Assembly (NCBI RefSeq): GCF_001645685.2
Contig: NZ_CP017080.1
Span: forward strand, 1,602,001-1,666,000
Reading direction: 5' to 3'
Length of the DNA stretch: 64,000 nt
Origin: Peribacillus muralis
Lineage (GTDB): Bacteria; Bacillota; Bacilli; Bacillales; DSM-1321
Both the position numbers and the translations under genes were made by a program. The notes beneath the pieces are model-generated. The model did not search any database. It was not told the DNA's origin and saw nothing but the letters and a program-made list of their open reading frames with translations. Positions 34,952-44,912 of the stretch are shown here, piece after piece (the first letter of the stretch is position 1; each line of letters opens with the position of its first letter).

Positions 34952-35833
34952 TTGAATAGAATAGAAAAGTTGATTCACCTCCATCATTGCCGTGGTGCAG
35001 GATGGAAAACGATCCAAACAATCATGTCGAATGATCCATCTCTTACTTCCCTCTTTACAACCAGCCGCAATGAATGGGTAAAATTGCTCCCTATACCTTC
35101 CAATAAGCTTAACCTCTTTCTCGAAGATTTACATTCTCTCAATACACTAGATAAGCTCAAGAAATATGAAGATAGCCATATTCATTGTATAACGATCCTT
35201 GATGAGGATTATCCTTTTTTACTGAAGCAAATATACGATCCCCCTTGGGTTCTTTATTATAAGGGCAATAAGAAGCTTTTAGGGAGGAGGAATACGCTAG
35301 GTGTCGTTGGGACGCGTAAGCCCACCTCGTACGGACTGAAGGCCTTACAAACGATTTTATTCCCCCTTGCACAGAAAAAATATGTCATCATCAGTGGTGT
35401 TGCGGCGGGAATCGATTCAAGGGCGCATGAAATCACGTTAAATGCGGACGGGGATACGGTCGGAATCTTGGGAGGTGGGCTTATGCAAATATACCCAAAG
35501 TCAAACATTCCTCTTGCTGAGAAAATTATTGATAAAGGGGTACTCATTTCTGAAACCCCACCGGAAATGAGAGCGGAACCATGGATGTTCCCGCTTAGGA
35601 ATCGAATCATCAGTGGATTATCACAAGGAGTGTTCATTGTTGAGGCAAAAGAAAAAAGCGGTTCCCTTATTACGGCCCAAGCTGCTTTGGAACAGGGGCG
35701 GGAAGTATTTGCGCTTCCAGGTAATGTAACTAGTCCGGAATCCCTTGGGACTAATCAATTGATTTCCGATGGAGCCAAACTTGTTTTAAGTTCTAAACAG
35801 ATCGAGGAAGAATTTTTTCGCAATATAATATAG
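34952..35833 (+). CDS. dprA: DNA processing protein DprA (Smf)
   Basis: A 293-residue natural-transformation protein that binds incoming single strands and loads RecA. A small SAM-like N-terminal part contains HHCRGAGWKTI. The Rossmann core has VVGTRKPTSYGLKAL, ISGVAAGIDSRAHEITL, GILGGGLMQIYPKSN, NRIISGLSQGVFIVEA and GREVFALPGN. The frame opens at 34838 just after sucD, but the start is best placed at TTG 34952: AAGGGG (34938-34943) is 8 bases away and the length agrees with B. subtilis (297). It shows the machinery for DNA uptake is present at least in part. Confidence 0.93.
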   Translation: MNRIEKLIHLHHCRGAGWKTIQTIMSNDPSLTSLFTTSRNEWVKLLPIPSNKLNLFLEDLHSLNTLDKLKKYEDSHIHCITILDEDYPFLLKQIYDPPWVLYYKGNKKLLGRRNTLGVVGTRKPTSYGLKALQTILFPLAQKKYVIISGVAAGIDSRAHEITLNADGDTVGILGGGLMQIYPKSNIPLAEKIIDKGVLISETPPEMRAEPWMFPLRNRIISGLSQGVFIVEAKEKSGSLITAQAALEQGREVFALPGNVTSPESLGTNQLISDGAKLVLSSKQIEEEFFRNII

Positions 35834-35890
35834 AAGATAGGCGGTAAACCATCAGGTGAATTAGTAAAATAAGGTGATTTTAAGCTGTAT

Positions 35891-35925
35891 GGGTTGAAAT
35901 ATTAGACAAAAGGGTTGAAAATATT
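35891..35925. repeat. Tandem GGGTTGAAATATT repeats upstream of topA
   Basis: GGGTTGAAATATT (35891-35903) recurs as GGGTTGAAAATATT (35912-35925), starts 21 bases apart, or two helical turns. They lie about 90 bases before the topA -35 element. The spacing suits a protein that binds one face of the DNA; none was recognised. Confidence 0.45.
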
Positions 35926-36015
35926 GTAAAACTGTTATAAGTTTTGCAAATGGAATCTCTTAACAAAATGGTAAGCATTATCTAAGTCAATCCCCTTTGA
36001 AAAGTATTGGGGTGT

Positions 36016-36044
36016 TGACAAATGATTTTTGAATGATTAATAAT
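36016..36044 (+). promoter_or_regulatory. SigA promoter of topA
   Basis: Perfect TTGACA (36016-36021), a 17-base spacer and TAATAA (36039-36044), about 40 bases before the topA ATG. Confidence 0.7.
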
Positions 36045-36084
36045 AGTGAAGATTTATATTACCTCTTTGAGGAGGATTTATTGG

Positions 36085-38160
36085 ATGTCAGAATATTTAG
36101 TGATTGTGGAATCGCCTGCTAAGGCGAAAACGATAGAACGTTACTTGGGAAAAAAATATAAAGTAAAGGCTTCCATGGGGCATGTACGAGATTTGCCGAA
36201 AAGCCAAATGGGCGTCGATGTTGAACATGAATATGAACCTAAATATATAACGATCCGTGGCAAAGGCCCGGTTTTAAAAGAATTGAAAACCGCTGCAAAA
36301 AAAGCGAAAAAAATATATCTCGCAGCTGACCCCGACAGAGAGGGTGAAGCCATTGCTTGGCATTTGGCTCACAGTCTCGATGTCGACATTAATTCCGATT
36401 GCCGCGTGGTATTCAATGAGATCACGAAAGAGGCGATCAAAGAATCATTTAAATCACCGAGACCAATCAACATGAAATTGGTTGATGCACAACAGGCTAG
36501 AAGGATTTTGGATCGCTTGGTCGGATACAATATCAGTCCGCTGTTATGGAAAAAAGTGAAAAAAGGCTTAAGTGCTGGACGGGTCCAATCGGTTGCTGTA
36601 AGGATGATCATCGACCGGGAGAAAGAAATCAAAGATTTTAACCCGGAAGAATATTGGACAATCAAGGCGGATTTCGTGAAAGGAAAAGAACAATTTGAAG
36701 GTTCCTTTTTCAGTCTTGGCGGAGAGCGGAAAGAATTGAACACCGAAGAGGACGTCAAAAAAGTCCTCGCTTCTTTAAACGGCAGCGAATTCACGATTGG
36801 GGCGGTTGCTAAAAAGGAAAGGAAACGTAATCCGGCAGCGCCTTTTACGACTTCTTCCCTTCAACAAGAGGCGGCCCGTAAGTTGAATTTCCGAGCGAAG
36901 AAAACGATGATGCTTGCCCAGCAGCTTTATGAAGGTATCGAGCTTGGAAAGGAAGGGACAGTTGGTTTAATCACTTATATGAGAACGGACTCGACCCGAA
37001 TTTCCGATATCGCTAAACAGGAAGCCCATACCTTCATCCAAAATAGTTATGGGAAGGATTATGTTCAGGCCGAGCAGCGCAAAGAGAAAAAACAGACCAA
37101 TGCCCAAGACGCGCATGAAGCCGTTCGCCCAACCAGCACATTACGGGAACCGAATATAGTCAAGGAGTACTTGTCCAGAGATCAATTCCGTCTATATAAA
37201 CTAATCTGGGAACGGTTCGTTTCGAGCCAGATGTCTTCGGCCGTCATGGATACAATGAGCATTGACCTTCATAATGGCGATGTTATTTTCAGGGCCAATG
37301 GTTCCAAAATTAAGTTCCCGGGTTTCATGAAGGTATATGTGGAAGGTTCGGATGACTCTGTGGAAGAAAAGGAGAATGCCCTTCCAGATGTGAAAAAAGG
37401 CGATCAGCTCTTTTCAAAAGATGTCGAGCCAAAGCAGCATTTCACACAGCCGCCTCCCCGCTATACTGAAGCCCGGCTAGTCAAAACCTTAGAGGAGCTC
37501 GGTATAGGTCGGCCTTCAACATATGCACCTACCTTGGATACGATTCAAAAACGGGGCTATGTTACCTTGGATAATAAACGATTCATCCCGACGGAGCTAG
37601 GTGAAATTGTCCTTGAATTGATTCGTGAATTCTTCCCTGATATACTTGATGCCGAGTTCACGGCCAAGATGGAGCAGGAGTTCGATAGCGTAGAAGAAGG
37701 CAGTGTCGAATGGATTAAGGTAATTGATGAATTTTATAGAGAATTTGCGATCCATTTGGCAAAAGCAGAAGTCGAAATGGAGAAAATCGAGATTAAAGAT
37801 GAGCCAGCTGGAGAAGATTGCACGGAATGTGGCCATGAAATGGTCTTTAAAATGGGGCGCTACGGGAAGTTCATGGCATGCAGTAATTTCCCGGATTGCC
37901 GTAACACTAAACCAATCGTTAAAGAGATCGGTGTGAAATGCCCTAAATGTAAAGAAGGAAACATCATCGAACGGAAGAGTAAAAAACGCCGCATATTTTA
38001 CGGTTGTGACACCTACCCTGGATGTGACTTCATTTCTTGGGATAAGCCCCTTCCCCGTAGCTGTCCGAAATGTGAGGGCACACTTGTTGAGAAAAAACTC
38101 AAAAAAGGTGTTCAGGTCCAGTGCATGGATTGTGATTTCAAAGAAACGCCCCAAGCGTAG
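36085..38160 (+). CDS. topA: DNA topoisomerase I
   Basis: A 691-residue type IA topoisomerase, the same length as in B. subtilis, which relaxes negative supercoils. The Toprim domain starts [19 protein letters not shown] and has [13 protein letters not shown]. The active-site Tyr298 lies in [12 protein letters not shown]. Three C-terminal four-cysteine zinc motifs follow: [11 protein letters not shown]...[18 protein letters not shown]...CDTYPGC, and [11 protein letters not shown]...CMDC. GAGGAGG lies 9 bases before the ATG at 36085; an in-frame ATG at 36046 is less likely. A hairpin follows the gene. Confidence 0.97.
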   Translation: MSEYLVIVESPAKAKTIERYLGKKYKVKASMGHVRDLPKSQMGVDVEHEYEPKYITIRGKGPVLKELKTAAKKAKKIYLAADPDREGEAIAWHLAHSLDVDINSDCRVVFNEITKEAIKESFKSPRPINMKLVDAQQARRILDRLVGYNISPLLWKKVKKGLSAGRVQSVAVRMIIDREKEIKDFNPEEYWTIKADFVKGKEQFEGSFFSLGGERKELNTEEDVKKVLASLNGSEFTIGAVAKKERKRNPAAPFTTSSLQQEAARKLNFRAKKTMMLAQQLYEGIELGKEGTVGLITYMRTDSTRISDIAKQEAHTFIQNSYGKDYVQAEQRKEKKQTNAQDAHEAVRPTSTLREPNIVKEYLSRDQFRLYKLIWERFVSSQMSSAVMDTMSIDLHNGDVIFRANGSKIKFPGFMKVYVEGSDDSVEEKENALPDVKKGDQLFSKDVEPKQHFTQPPPRYTEARLVKTLEELGIGRPSTYAPTLDTIQKRGYVTLDNKRFIPTELGEIVLELIREFFPDILDAEFTAKMEQEFDSVEEGSVEWIKVIDEFYREFAIHLAKAEVEMEKIEIKDEPAGEDCTECGHEMVFKMGRYGKFMACSNFPDCRNTKPIVKEIGVKCPKCKEGNIIERKSKKRRIFYGCDTYPGCDFISWDKPLPRSCPKCEGTLVEKKLKKGVQVQCMDCDFKETPQA

Positions 38161-38584
38161 AGTTAATCAAGATGGTCCTTTTTACCTGCGTCAGGAAGAA
38201 AACTTAATATATAAACCGACTCGGCATATGCCGAGTTTCTTTATGTTTCTCGAAGTATGGTATCATGGTAACGGACACATATACTTCCCAAGAAGAAAAT
38301 GGATGGAACATGAAACTTTTTTATTTGGGCCATGTGATGTAAAATTCAGTGGACAAGTGTATTCCTTTAAAGATATAATTCCTCTTTGCGCCAAGTTATC
38401 CGTTTAGGAAAAAAGGGTTTGCAAGTGGAATGCCTTATCAAAGGCGTATGATTTATAATATCAGTGGGAGTAGGTATTTCTAAGTATAAATACATAGATA
38501 TCGTTAAAAGTGAAACGTTTTGGGAATGTAATTTTAATGATAAATAATCCTGTCTTATCATATCTATACATGGAGGTTCGGAAA
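38161..38584. other. Intergenic region between topA and trmFO
   Basis: This 424-base gap holds the topA hairpin terminator (38219-38245). A perfect TATAAT lies at 38454-38459, but the matching -35 is poor, so the trmFO promoter is uncertain. A 25-codon frame (38265-38342) has no ribosome site and was not called. No other recognised element. Confidence 0.55.
38219..38245 (+). terminator. Palindromic terminator candidate after topA
   Basis: ACTCGGCATATGCCGAGT (38219-38236) is a perfect 18-base palindrome; the working hairpin would have a 4-base loop and 7 base pairs. TTCTTTATGTTTC follows, T-rich but interrupted. Confidence 0.6.
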
Positions 38585-39892
38585 ATGAAAGAAACAAAAG
38601 TAAGTGTAATCGGTGCGGGGCTTGCAGGAAGCGAAGCGGCTTGGCAGTTAGCAAAAAGAGGAATTAAAGTGGATTTATACGAAATGCGTCCGGTAAAACA
38701 AACGCCAGCTCATCATACCGATAAATTCGCCGAACTTGTTTGTTCCAACTCACTTCGGGCAAATACGTTAACAAATGCAGTCGGAGTATTAAAAGAAGAA
38801 ATGCGAATGCTTGATTCGGTCATCATGTCCGCAGCAGATGCCTGTGCCGTACCTGCCGGAGGTGCACTGGCTGTCGATCGCCATGAATTTGCCGGTCTGG
38901 TAACGGAACGAGTGAAGAATCACCCGAATGTAACGGTCATTAATGAAGAGATGACAAAGATTCCTGATGGCCCTACCATCATTGCGACAGGTCCGCTTAC
39001 AAGTCAGTCTCTATCTGACAGTTTAAAGCAAATCATGGATGAAGAATATTTGTATTTCTATGATGCTGCCGCTCCCATTCTTGAAAAGGACAGCATCGAC
39101 ATGGATAAGGTATATTTAAAATCCCGCTATGATAAAGGGGAAGCCGCTTATTTGAATTGTCCGATGACGGAGGAAGAATTTGATCGTTTTTATGAGGCGT
39201 TGATTTCTGCCGAAACGGTCCCACTTAAAGAATTCGAAAAAGAAATCTTTTTTGAAGGATGTATGCCGATTGAAGTGATGGCGTCGCGTGGGAAGAAAAC
39301 GATGTTATTCGGTCCATTGAAGCCAGTTGGGTTAGAAGATCCCAAAACAGGTAAACGACCTTACGCAGTTGTTCAATTGCGCCAAGATGATGCAGCGGGT
39401 ACTCTTTACAATATTGTTGGTTTTCAGACACATTTAAAATGGGGCCCGCAAAAAGAAGTATTACGGCTCATACCAGGATTGGAAAATGCGGAAATTGTCC
39501 GTTACGGAGTTATGCATCGTAACACTTTCATCAATTCACCTAACGTTCTGAAGCCTACGTACCAATTTAAAAATCGGGATGATTTATTCTTTGCAGGTCA
39601 GATGACTGGTGTAGAGGGCTATGTCGAATCCGCCGCATCAGGGTTGATAGCTGGGATAAATGCAGCAAGAATCGTTCAAGGCCTGGAACCTGCCGTGTTC
39701 CCGGCTGAGACGACAATGGGAAGCATGGCAAGGTACATAACATCGACAAACGGAAAGAGCTTTCAGCCGATGAATGCCAACTTTGGACTGCTTCCAGACC
39801 TTGAAGTGAGGATCAAATCCAAAAAAGAACGGAACGAAACGCACGCTAAGCGAGCTTTGGACACAATTCAGAACTTTGTGAAAAATTTGTAA
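38585..39892 (+). CDS. trmFO: Methylenetetrahydrofolate-dependent tRNA-(uracil-5-)-methyltransferase TrmFO
   Basis: A 435-residue flavoprotein, the same length as B. subtilis Gid/TrmFO, which makes m5U54 in tRNA. The FAD-binding loop [19 protein letters not shown] lies at the N-terminus, followed by [13 protein letters not shown] with the catalytic cysteine. [17 protein letters not shown] sequence (here [14 protein letters not shown]), [11 protein letters not shown], and [16 protein letters not shown] follow. Its upstream frame opens at 38510, but GGAGG (38572-38576) lies 8 bases before ATG 38585, which gives [10 protein letters not shown]. xerC follows with its own promoter. Confidence 0.96.
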   Translation: MKETKVSVIGAGLAGSEAAWQLAKRGIKVDLYEMRPVKQTPAHHTDKFAELVCSNSLRANTLTNAVGVLKEEMRMLDSVIMSAADACAVPAGGALAVDRHEFAGLVTERVKNHPNVTVINEEMTKIPDGPTIIATGPLTSQSLSDSLKQIMDEEYLYFYDAAAPILEKDSIDMDKVYLKSRYDKGEAAYLNCPMTEEEFDRFYEALISAETVPLKEFEKEIFFEGCMPIEVMASRGKKTMLFGPLKPVGLEDPKTGKRPYAVVQLRQDDAAGTLYNIVGFQTHLKWGPQKEVLRLIPGLENAEIVRYGVMHRNTFINSPNVLKPTYQFKNRDDLFFAGQMTGVEGYVESAASGLIAGINAARIVQGLEPAVFPAETTMGSMARYITSTNGKSFQPMNANFGLLPDLEVRIKSKKERNETHAKRALDTIQNFVKNL

Positions 39893-39897
39893 AATAT

Positions 39898-39926
39898 TTG
39901 CCTGCCGTTTTAAAGTATGATACTAT
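39898..39926 (+). promoter_or_regulatory. SigA promoter of xerC-hslV-hslU-codY
   Basis: TTGCCT (39898-39903), a 17-base spacer and TACTAT (39921-39926), starting 5 bases after the trmFO stop and 25 bases before xerC. In B. subtilis the codV-clpQ-clpY-codY operon is likewise transcribed from a promoter in front of codV. Confidence 0.75.
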
Positions 39927-39951
39927 TTATTAGCCTTTGCGAGGTGTTTCC

Positions 39952-40854
39952 ATGATGAATCAAAAAAAGGCATTATCATCCTTCATCGAATATTTACAAA
40001 TTGAAAAAAACAGTTCACATTACACCATTGAAAACTACAAACGTGATATTCTCGAATTTTTCCTGTTTCTTAATGAACAGGGAATTACGGATATCACCTC
40101 TGTTGAATATTTTGATGTCCGGTTATTTTTAACGAGTTTATATGAGAAAAAACTTTCTAAGCGCACTGTAGCAAGGAAAACATCTTGCTTGCGGAGTTTT
40201 TATAAATTCTTATTACGTGAAGGCGATGTGAAGGATAATCCTTTTTCTCTTGTTTCTTTACCTAAAAAGGATCAAAAACTGCCACGATTTCTTTATGAGA
40301 AGGAAATGGAATTGTTGTTTTCTTCTTTAAAGAAAGATTCACCGATAGGAAAAAGGAACAATGCTTTACTGGAATTACTGTATGCGACTGGCATTCGGGT
40401 AAGTGAATGCTGTGAGATTAAGCTGCAGGATATCGATCTGTCCCTTGGTACAGCATTGGTGCATGGGAAAGGGAAAAAAGATCGCTACGTTCCGGTTGGT
40501 AAATATGCTCTGGAAGCGATAGAGTTATACATACGTACAGCCAGGATGGAAATGACTTCGTCTGACGCCAAGGCGCATGTTTATTTATTCGTTAATTTTC
40601 GTGGAGACCCTCTGACACCTAGGGGAGTTCGCTATATATTGAATGAATTGATTAAAAAGTCAGCCGCGGAGGGAAGTCTTCATCCCCATATGCTTAGGCA
40701 TTCCTTTGCAACCCATCTTTTGAATAATGGGGCAGATATTCGTACCGTTCAGGAATTGCTTGGTCATTCCAAAATTTCATCGACGCAAGTGTATACGCAT
40801 GTTACAAAAGACCAATTAAAAAAAGTCTATAATGCAACACATCCACGGGCTTAA
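39952..40854 (+). CDS. xerC: Tyrosine recombinase XerC (CodV)
   Basis: A 300-residue site-specific recombinase that resolves chromosome dimers at dif with XerD. The N-terminal SAM-like domain (about 1-100) precedes the catalytic domain. The first catalytic Arg is in [14 protein letters not shown], with [13 protein letters not shown] next. [18 protein letters not shown] (His-x-x-Arg) and [16 protein letters not shown] carry the His and the nucleophilic Tyr. ATG at 39952 and 39955 are both in frame; GAGGTG (39941-39946) supports either. hslV begins 20 bases after the stop. Confidence 0.94.
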   Translation: MMNQKKALSSFIEYLQIEKNSSHYTIENYKRDILEFFLFLNEQGITDITSVEYFDVRLFLTSLYEKKLSKRTVARKTSCLRSFYKFLLREGDVKDNPFSLVSLPKKDQKLPRFLYEKEMELLFSSLKKDSPIGKRNNALLELLYATGIRVSECCEIKLQDIDLSLGTALVHGKGKKDRYVPVGKYALEAIELYIRTARMEMTSSDAKAHVYLFVNFRGDPLTPRGVRYILNELIKKSAAEGSLHPHMLRHSFATHLLNNGADIRTVQELLGHSKISSTQVYTHVTKDQLKKVYNATHPRA

Positions 40855-40874
40855 ATGTTGAAAGGGGACACTTT

Positions 40875-41402
40875 ATGACAACGATATTTGCAGTGCATCA
40901 TAAAGGTGAATGCGCCATGTCCGGTGATGGGCAGGTTACTTTAGGAAATTCAGTAGTGATGAAGCATACGGCAAGAAAGGTCAGGAAAATCTTCAATGGT
41001 AATGTCCTTGCAGGTTTCGCAGGTTCAGTTGCAGATGCATTCACCTTATTTGAGATGTTCGAAGCAAAGCTTGAAGAGTATAATGGCAATCTTCAGCGGG
41101 CAGCCGTAGAAATGGCAAAGCAATGGAGAAGTGACAATGTATTGAGAAAGCTGGAAGCCATGCTTGTCGTCATGAATAAGGACCATTTGCTGCTCGTTTC
41201 CGGTACGGGGGAAGTCATAGAACCTGATGATGGGATTCTCGCCATCGGATCAGGAGGCAATTATGCACTTGCTGCCGGCAGGGCATTGATACGATTTTCC
41301 AGTGAGGATTTATCTGCAAAGGAAATTGCCCAATCATCTTTACAAATTGCAGCGGAAATTTGTGTGTTTACGAATACGAACATAATCGTGGAAGAGTTGT
41401 AA
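40875..41402 (+). CDS. hslV: ATP-dependent protease peptidase subunit HslV (ClpQ), N-terminal Thr type
   Basis: A 175-residue proteasome-like peptidase that forms rings capped by HslU. The protein begins [20 protein letters not shown], so removal of Met would expose Thr1 as the nucleophile, as in E. coli HslV. B. subtilis ClpQ instead has a short N-terminal extension and a serine. [19 protein letters not shown] and [16 protein letters not shown] follow, typical of the family. No start codon lies in frame upstream in the xerC gap, so the start is secure. AAAGGGGA lies 7 bases before it. hslU follows after 12 bases. Confidence 0.95.
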   Translation: MTTIFAVHHKGECAMSGDGQVTLGNSVVMKHTARKVRKIFNGNVLAGFAGSVADAFTLFEMFEAKLEEYNGNLQRAAVEMAKQWRSDNVLRKLEAMLVVMNKDHLLLVSGTGEVIEPDDGILAIGSGGNYALAAGRALIRFSSEDLSAKEIAQSSLQIAAEICVFTNTNIIVEEL

Positions 41403-41414
41403 GGAGGAGCGCAA

Positions 41415-42824
41415 ATGTCAAATAAAGCTAATTTAACACCGAGGCAAATCGTTGAAAAACTGGATCAGTATATCGTGGGGCAACGTGATGCGAAACGGGC
41501 AGTGGCAGTGGCTCTGCGCAATCGCTACCGACGCTCCCTTCTCTCGGATCAACTTCGTGATGAAGTCGTTCCGAAAAACATATTAATGATTGGACCGACA
41601 GGCGTCGGGAAAACAGAAATAGCTCGGAGAATGGCTAAATTGGTAGGTGCTCCTTTTGTAAAAGTTGAAGCAACGAAATTTACGGAAGTCGGATATGTCG
41701 GCCGGGATGTAGAATCCATGGTCCGTGATTTGGTAGAGACTTCCGTACGCCTCGTGAAGGAAGAGAAGATGGCAAGCGTAAAAGAACGTGCTGAAGAAAA
41801 TGCCAACCGCCGTTTAATTGAGTTATTGGCGCCATCTGCGAAAAAACAGAGTAATTTCAAAAACCCTCTTGAAGTCTTTTTTGGTGGCAATAACAATCAA
41901 GATGTACAGGACACGGAAGAAAATTCCGAAGATTTGAGTTTGCAGGAAAAAAGAAAAATCGTTGCTGCAAAGCTGGCTAATGGTGAGTTGGAAAGTGAAA
42001 TGATCACGGTTGAAGTGGAAGAACAGTCTGCTTCAATGTTTGATATGCTCCAAGGTTCGGGAATGGAACAAATGGGGATGAATATGCAAGATGCTTTGGG
42101 CAGCTTGATGCCGAAAAAAAGTAAAAAGCGCAAATTGAAAGTAAGTGAAGCAAGAATCGTTTTAACAAATGAAGAAGCGGGCAAATTGATTGATATGGAT
42201 GATGTCACTTCAGAAGCCGTTTACGGTGCTGAGCAAAATGGGATCATCTTTATCGATGAAATCGATAAAATTGCCAGCAAGCAGTCTGGCAGTTCTTCAG
42301 CGGATGTCTCAAGAGAAGGTGTGCAAAGGGATATATTGCCTATTGTAGAAGGTTCGACGGTCGTGACGAAGTATGGTTCAGTTAAGACGGATCATGTTCT
42401 TTTCATTGCGGCAGGCGCCTTCCATATTGCAAAACCATCCGATCTTATTCCTGAACTGCAGGGGAGATTTCCAATCCGTGTGGAATTGAACAAACTGACT
42501 GTTGATGACTTTGTGCGAATTCTCCATGAACCAGATAATGCTTTATTAAAACAATATGTTGCTTTGTTGGAAACTGAAGGTATAGAAATTGAATTTTCTG
42601 ACGATGCTGTTCGTAAGATAGCTGAAGTGGCCTTCGAGGTAAATCAAAATACAGACAATATTGGTGCAAGAAGGCTTCATACCATTTTAGAACGGCTGCT
42701 TGAAGACTTGTCGTTTGAAGCTCCCGAAATCACGATGGAGAAGATCACGATTACACCACAATATGTCGAAGGAAAGCTAGGTACTATCGCCAGGAACAAA
42801 GATTTAAGCCAGTTTATCCTTTAA
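41415..42824 (+). CDS. hslU: ATP-dependent protease ATPase subunit HslU (ClpY)
   Basis: A 469-residue AAA+ unfoldase (467 in B. subtilis) that feeds substrates to HslV. The N-terminus contains [17 protein letters not shown] and [11 protein letters not shown]. Walker A is [15 protein letters not shown], with the pore loop region [13 protein letters not shown] close after. An intermediate I-domain (about 110-240) precedes Walker [12 protein letters not shown] and the sensor region [12 protein letters not shown]. The C-terminal [15 protein letters not shown] and final LSQFIL, which docks into HslV, are intact. GGAGG precedes the ATG. Confidence 0.97.
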   Translation: MSNKANLTPRQIVEKLDQYIVGQRDAKRAVAVALRNRYRRSLLSDQLRDEVVPKNILMIGPTGVGKTEIARRMAKLVGAPFVKVEATKFTEVGYVGRDVESMVRDLVETSVRLVKEEKMASVKERAEENANRRLIELLAPSAKKQSNFKNPLEVFFGGNNNQDVQDTEENSEDLSLQEKRKIVAAKLANGELESEMITVEVEEQSASMFDMLQGSGMEQMGMNMQDALGSLMPKKSKKRKLKVSEARIVLTNEEAGKLIDMDDVTSEAVYGAEQNGIIFIDEIDKIASKQSGSSSADVSREGVQRDILPIVEGSTVVTKYGSVKTDHVLFIAAGAFHIAKPSDLIPELQGRFPIRVELNKLTVDDFVRILHEPDNALLKQYVALLETEGIEIEFSDDAVRKIAEVAFEVNQNTDNIGARRLHTILERLLEDLSFEAPEITMEKITITPQYVEGKLGTIARNKDLSQFIL

Positions 42825-42836
42825 GAACGGAATAAT

Positions 42837-42850
42837 GGCAAAAATTTGCC
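42837..42850. promoter_or_regulatory. Perfect dyad GGCAAAAATTTGCC between hslU and codY
   Basis: GGCAAA-AA-TTTGCC lies 13 bases after the hslU stop and about 79 bases before the codY start. There is no T run, so it is not a standard terminator. It could be an operator or an RNA hairpin that adjusts codY expression; this is unproven. Confidence 0.35.
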
Positions 42851-42928
42851 GATGTAATGAACAAACAATTACGGAAATACAACTTCATAGTTATGTGAAC
42901 CATGGTATTTTTAGGAGGAACAAATCAA

Positions 42929-43708
42929 ATGAATTTATTAGCAAAAACAAGAAAAATTAATGCAATGCTCCAAAAGGCAGCAGGTAAAGCCGTTAACTTT
43001 AAAGAAATGGCAGAAAGCTTAAGTGAAGTTATCGAAGCGAATGTATTCGTTGTCAGCCGCCGCGGTAAATTACTGGGAATAGCTGTAAGTCAACAAATTG
43101 AAAATGAACGCATGTACAAGATGTTGGAAGATAAACAATTCCCTGAGGTGTACACAAACAACTTGTTCAATATTCCTGAAACATCTTCCAATCTTGATAT
43201 TGAGAGCGAATATACTGCTTTCCCAGTGGAAAACAAAGAGCTTTTCAAAACAGGATTAACAACAATCGTACCAATCATGGGTGGAGGAGAGCGTTTAGGA
43301 ACATTGGTTCTTGCCCGTTTACAGGAAAAATTTCATGATGACGATTTAATTTTGGCTGAATATGGTGCGACTGTAGTCGGAATGGAAATCCTTCGTGAGA
43401 AATCAGAAGAGATTGAAGAGGAAGCTCGTAGCAAGGCTGTCGTTCAAATGGCCATTTCCTCGTTATCTTATAGTGAATTGGAAGCTATCGAGCACATCTT
43501 CGAAGAGCTAAAAGGAAATGAAGGTCTGCTTGTTGCATCCAAAATCGCAGACCGCGTGGGTATCACTCGTTCCGTTATCGTTAATGCACTAAGGAAATTG
43601 GAAAGTGCAGGGGTCATTGAATCACGTTCCCTTGGAATGAAGGGTACTTATATCAAAGTACTGAACGATAAATTCCTACTGGAATTAGAAAAACTAAAAA
43701 ATAATTAA
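42929..43708 (+). CDS. codY: GTP- and branched-chain-amino-acid-sensing pleiotropic repressor CodY
   Basis: A 259-residue regulator, exactly the B. subtilis length. The N-terminal GAF domain (about 1-155) binds isoleucine and valine, and includes [18 protein letters not shown]. The C-terminal winged helix has [21 protein letters not shown], followed by [10 protein letters not shown]. CodY represses nitrogen, competence and motility genes in rich medium, and in B. subtilis it acts on the fla/che promoter that lies directly downstream. AGGAGG (42913-42918) is 10 bases before ATG 42929. A very strong terminator ends this operon. Confidence 0.97.
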   Translation: MNLLAKTRKINAMLQKAAGKAVNFKEMAESLSEVIEANVFVVSRRGKLLGIAVSQQIENERMYKMLEDKQFPEVYTNNLFNIPETSSNLDIESEYTAFPVENKELFKTGLTTIVPIMGGGERLGTLVLARLQEKFHDDDLILAEYGATVVGMEILREKSEEIEEEARSKAVVQMAISSLSYSELEAIEHIFEELKGNEGLLVASKIADRVGITRSVIVNALRKLESAGVIESRSLGMKGTYIKVLNDKFLLELEKLKNN

Positions 43709-43745
43709 TATCAAAAAGGCAGTCCCTGCAAATGGGCTGCCTCAG

Positions 43746-43789
43746 AAAGTAGGCGAACTCGATGAAGACCGAGTTCGCCTACTTTTTTT
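43746..43789 (+). terminator. Strong intrinsic terminator after codY
   Basis: AAAGTAGGCGAACTCG (43746-43761) pairs perfectly with CGAGTTCGCCTACTTT (43770-43785), a 16-base stem with an 8-base loop, and T continues to 43789. A smaller GGCAG/CTGCC hairpin lies just before it (about 43718-43741). This is the strongest terminator in the window and isolates the fla/che operon. Confidence 0.96.
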
Positions 43790-44281
43790 GTGTGCATGAT
43801 TTACCTGTCTCGATGCAATCCATTTAAGTTTAACCCTTTAGTGAGAATACCATTTGCCTACAGTCCTTTAACAAAAGAGGTATTTCGTATTATATTGCGT
43901 TGAGGATGATGTGATAATAGGTGTGTTTTCTATATTGAACAGTTAAATTCTTCTTGAAAAGGGTAATTATATTATTATAACTATTTAACTAACGGGATAA
44001 TCGATGAGTGGTTTTTTGGGAATTTCCTTCGAAGGAGAGTCGTTTTTCTGCAGCTGTCAAATTTGTCGAATGGATGTTCAACTTGGGGAAATTGATTTTT
44101 TTAAAAAACTGAATATATGTAAAACTTTAGTTTTTTTGACAAAGTCCTTACTAATAAAAGGATTGAATGAGTGAAATGGAAAAAATTACTTTAAATAAAT
44201 TATAAAATTAGTTCTAAAGTATCAGGTATATGGATACGTTTTTCGATATGATAAATAAGCTAATAGAAGTAAAATATGGTT

Positions 44282-44320
44282 AAAATGTAGAATACCCTAA
44301 CAAAATGTAATATACCGTAA
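44282..44320. repeat. Imperfect tandem 19-base repeat in the flgB upstream region
   Basis: AAAATGTAGAATACCCTAA (44282-44300) is followed one base later by AAAATGTAATATACCGTAA (44302-44320), 16 of 19 positions alike and spaced 20 bases. It ends about 64 bases before the TATAAT. The arrangement resembles adjacent activator sites. Confidence 0.5.
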
Positions 44321-44383
44321 TATTAACCCTTTAATAATACTAATAATATCGTCAAATTTGAGCAATTTGTGACATTTTTCGAC

Positions 44384-44389
44384 TATAAT
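44384..44389 (+). promoter_or_regulatory. Candidate -10 element for the fla/che operon
   Basis: A perfect TATAAT. The best -35-like hexamers, TTGAGC (44358-44363) and TTGTGA (44367-44372), are at spacings of 20 and 11 bases, both unsuitable, so an activator-dependent promoter is plausible. The leader to flgB would be about 120 bases. Confidence 0.4.
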
Positions 44390-44516
44390 AGGTCTAAAGT
44401 CTGTGAAATGTTTATAGACATAGTTATGTTGTTTCTTTAAAATTAAAACTCTAAATGAATTGGATTAATTTAATAAAAAAGAAATTTTTTGTTATAAAAA
44501 GAAAGAGGTTAATGAT

Positions 44517-44912
44517 ATGGAACTATTTTCAAATACCTTTCGATCACTTGAGAATGCTCTTAATTATGCTAACACAAAACAAAAGGTCATTTCACAGAAC
44601 ATGGCAAATTCGGATACACCTAACTATAAAGCTAAAGACGTCGAAAAAACACACTCCTTTAAAGCGGAGCTCGATTCTTCATTAAAGTCATATCGCACAG
44701 ATGCAAGGCATTTCGCCTTTGACTCTGAAGGCGGTCAGGCATCAACAATCGTGACAAAGAAAAATGTTCAATATAACAATAACGGCAACAGTGTCGATGT
44801 TGATAAGGAAATGACGGATCTTGCCGCCAATCAAATTTATTACAATGCCGTATCCGACAGGATATCAGGGAAGTTTCAATCATTGGAAAATGTAATTAAA
44901 GGAGGTAAGTGA
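44517..44912 (+). CDS. flgB: Flagellar basal-body rod protein FlgB
   Basis: A 131-residue proximal rod protein and the first gene of the operon. The N-terminal helix has the flagellar rod/hook signature QNMANSDTPNYKAKDV. The C-terminal helix, with MTDLAANQIYYNAVSDRIS, pairs with it in the assembled rod. The export signal is internal, so no cleavable signal peptide is expected. AGAGGTTAAT precedes the ATG, a modest ribosome site. The stop shares one base with the flgC start. Confidence 0.95.
   Translation: MELFSNTFRSLENALNYANTKQKVISQNMANSDTPNYKAKDVEKTHSFKAELDSSLKSYRTDARHFAFDSEGGQASTIVTKKNVQYNNNGNSVDVDKEMTDLAANQIYYNAVSDRISGKFQSLENVIKGGK

Larger units (their letters stand above)
43790..44516. 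other. fla/che upstream regulatory region
   Basis: About 730 bases of AT-rich DNA without a gene. Seen here: a TTGACA at 44136-44141 with only a poor -10 (AGGATT); a TCCTTCGAAGGA palindrome (44025-44036); a TTCGATAT (44242-44249) resembling the SigD -10 but without a TAAA 15 bases upstream; tandem repeats at 44282-44320; a perfect TATAAT at 44384-44389 without a proper -35; and two copies of TCTAAAGT (about 44212 and 44393). In B. subtilis this region is used by SigA, SigD, CodY and SwrA-DegU. Which elements work here cannot be told by eye. Confidence 0.55.

Noticed and set aside
37597..38154. 185-codon open frame on the - strand across topA
   Set aside because: It is antisense to conserved topoisomerase and zinc-motif sequence, with no start signals.
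38265..38342. 25-codon ATG frame in the topA-trmFO gap
   Set aside because: No Shine-Dalgarno, no similarity recognised, and the stop is followed by unrelated AT-rich DNA.
44136..44164. TTGACA with AGGATT as a fla/che promoter
   Set aside because: The -10 matches the consensus poorly and the start would lie about 350 bases before flgB; the TATAAT at 44384 is closer, though it lacks a -35.
44242..44249. TTCGATAT as a SigD -10 element
   Set aside because: SigD promoters need TAAA about 15 bases upstream; the sequence there is TCAG.
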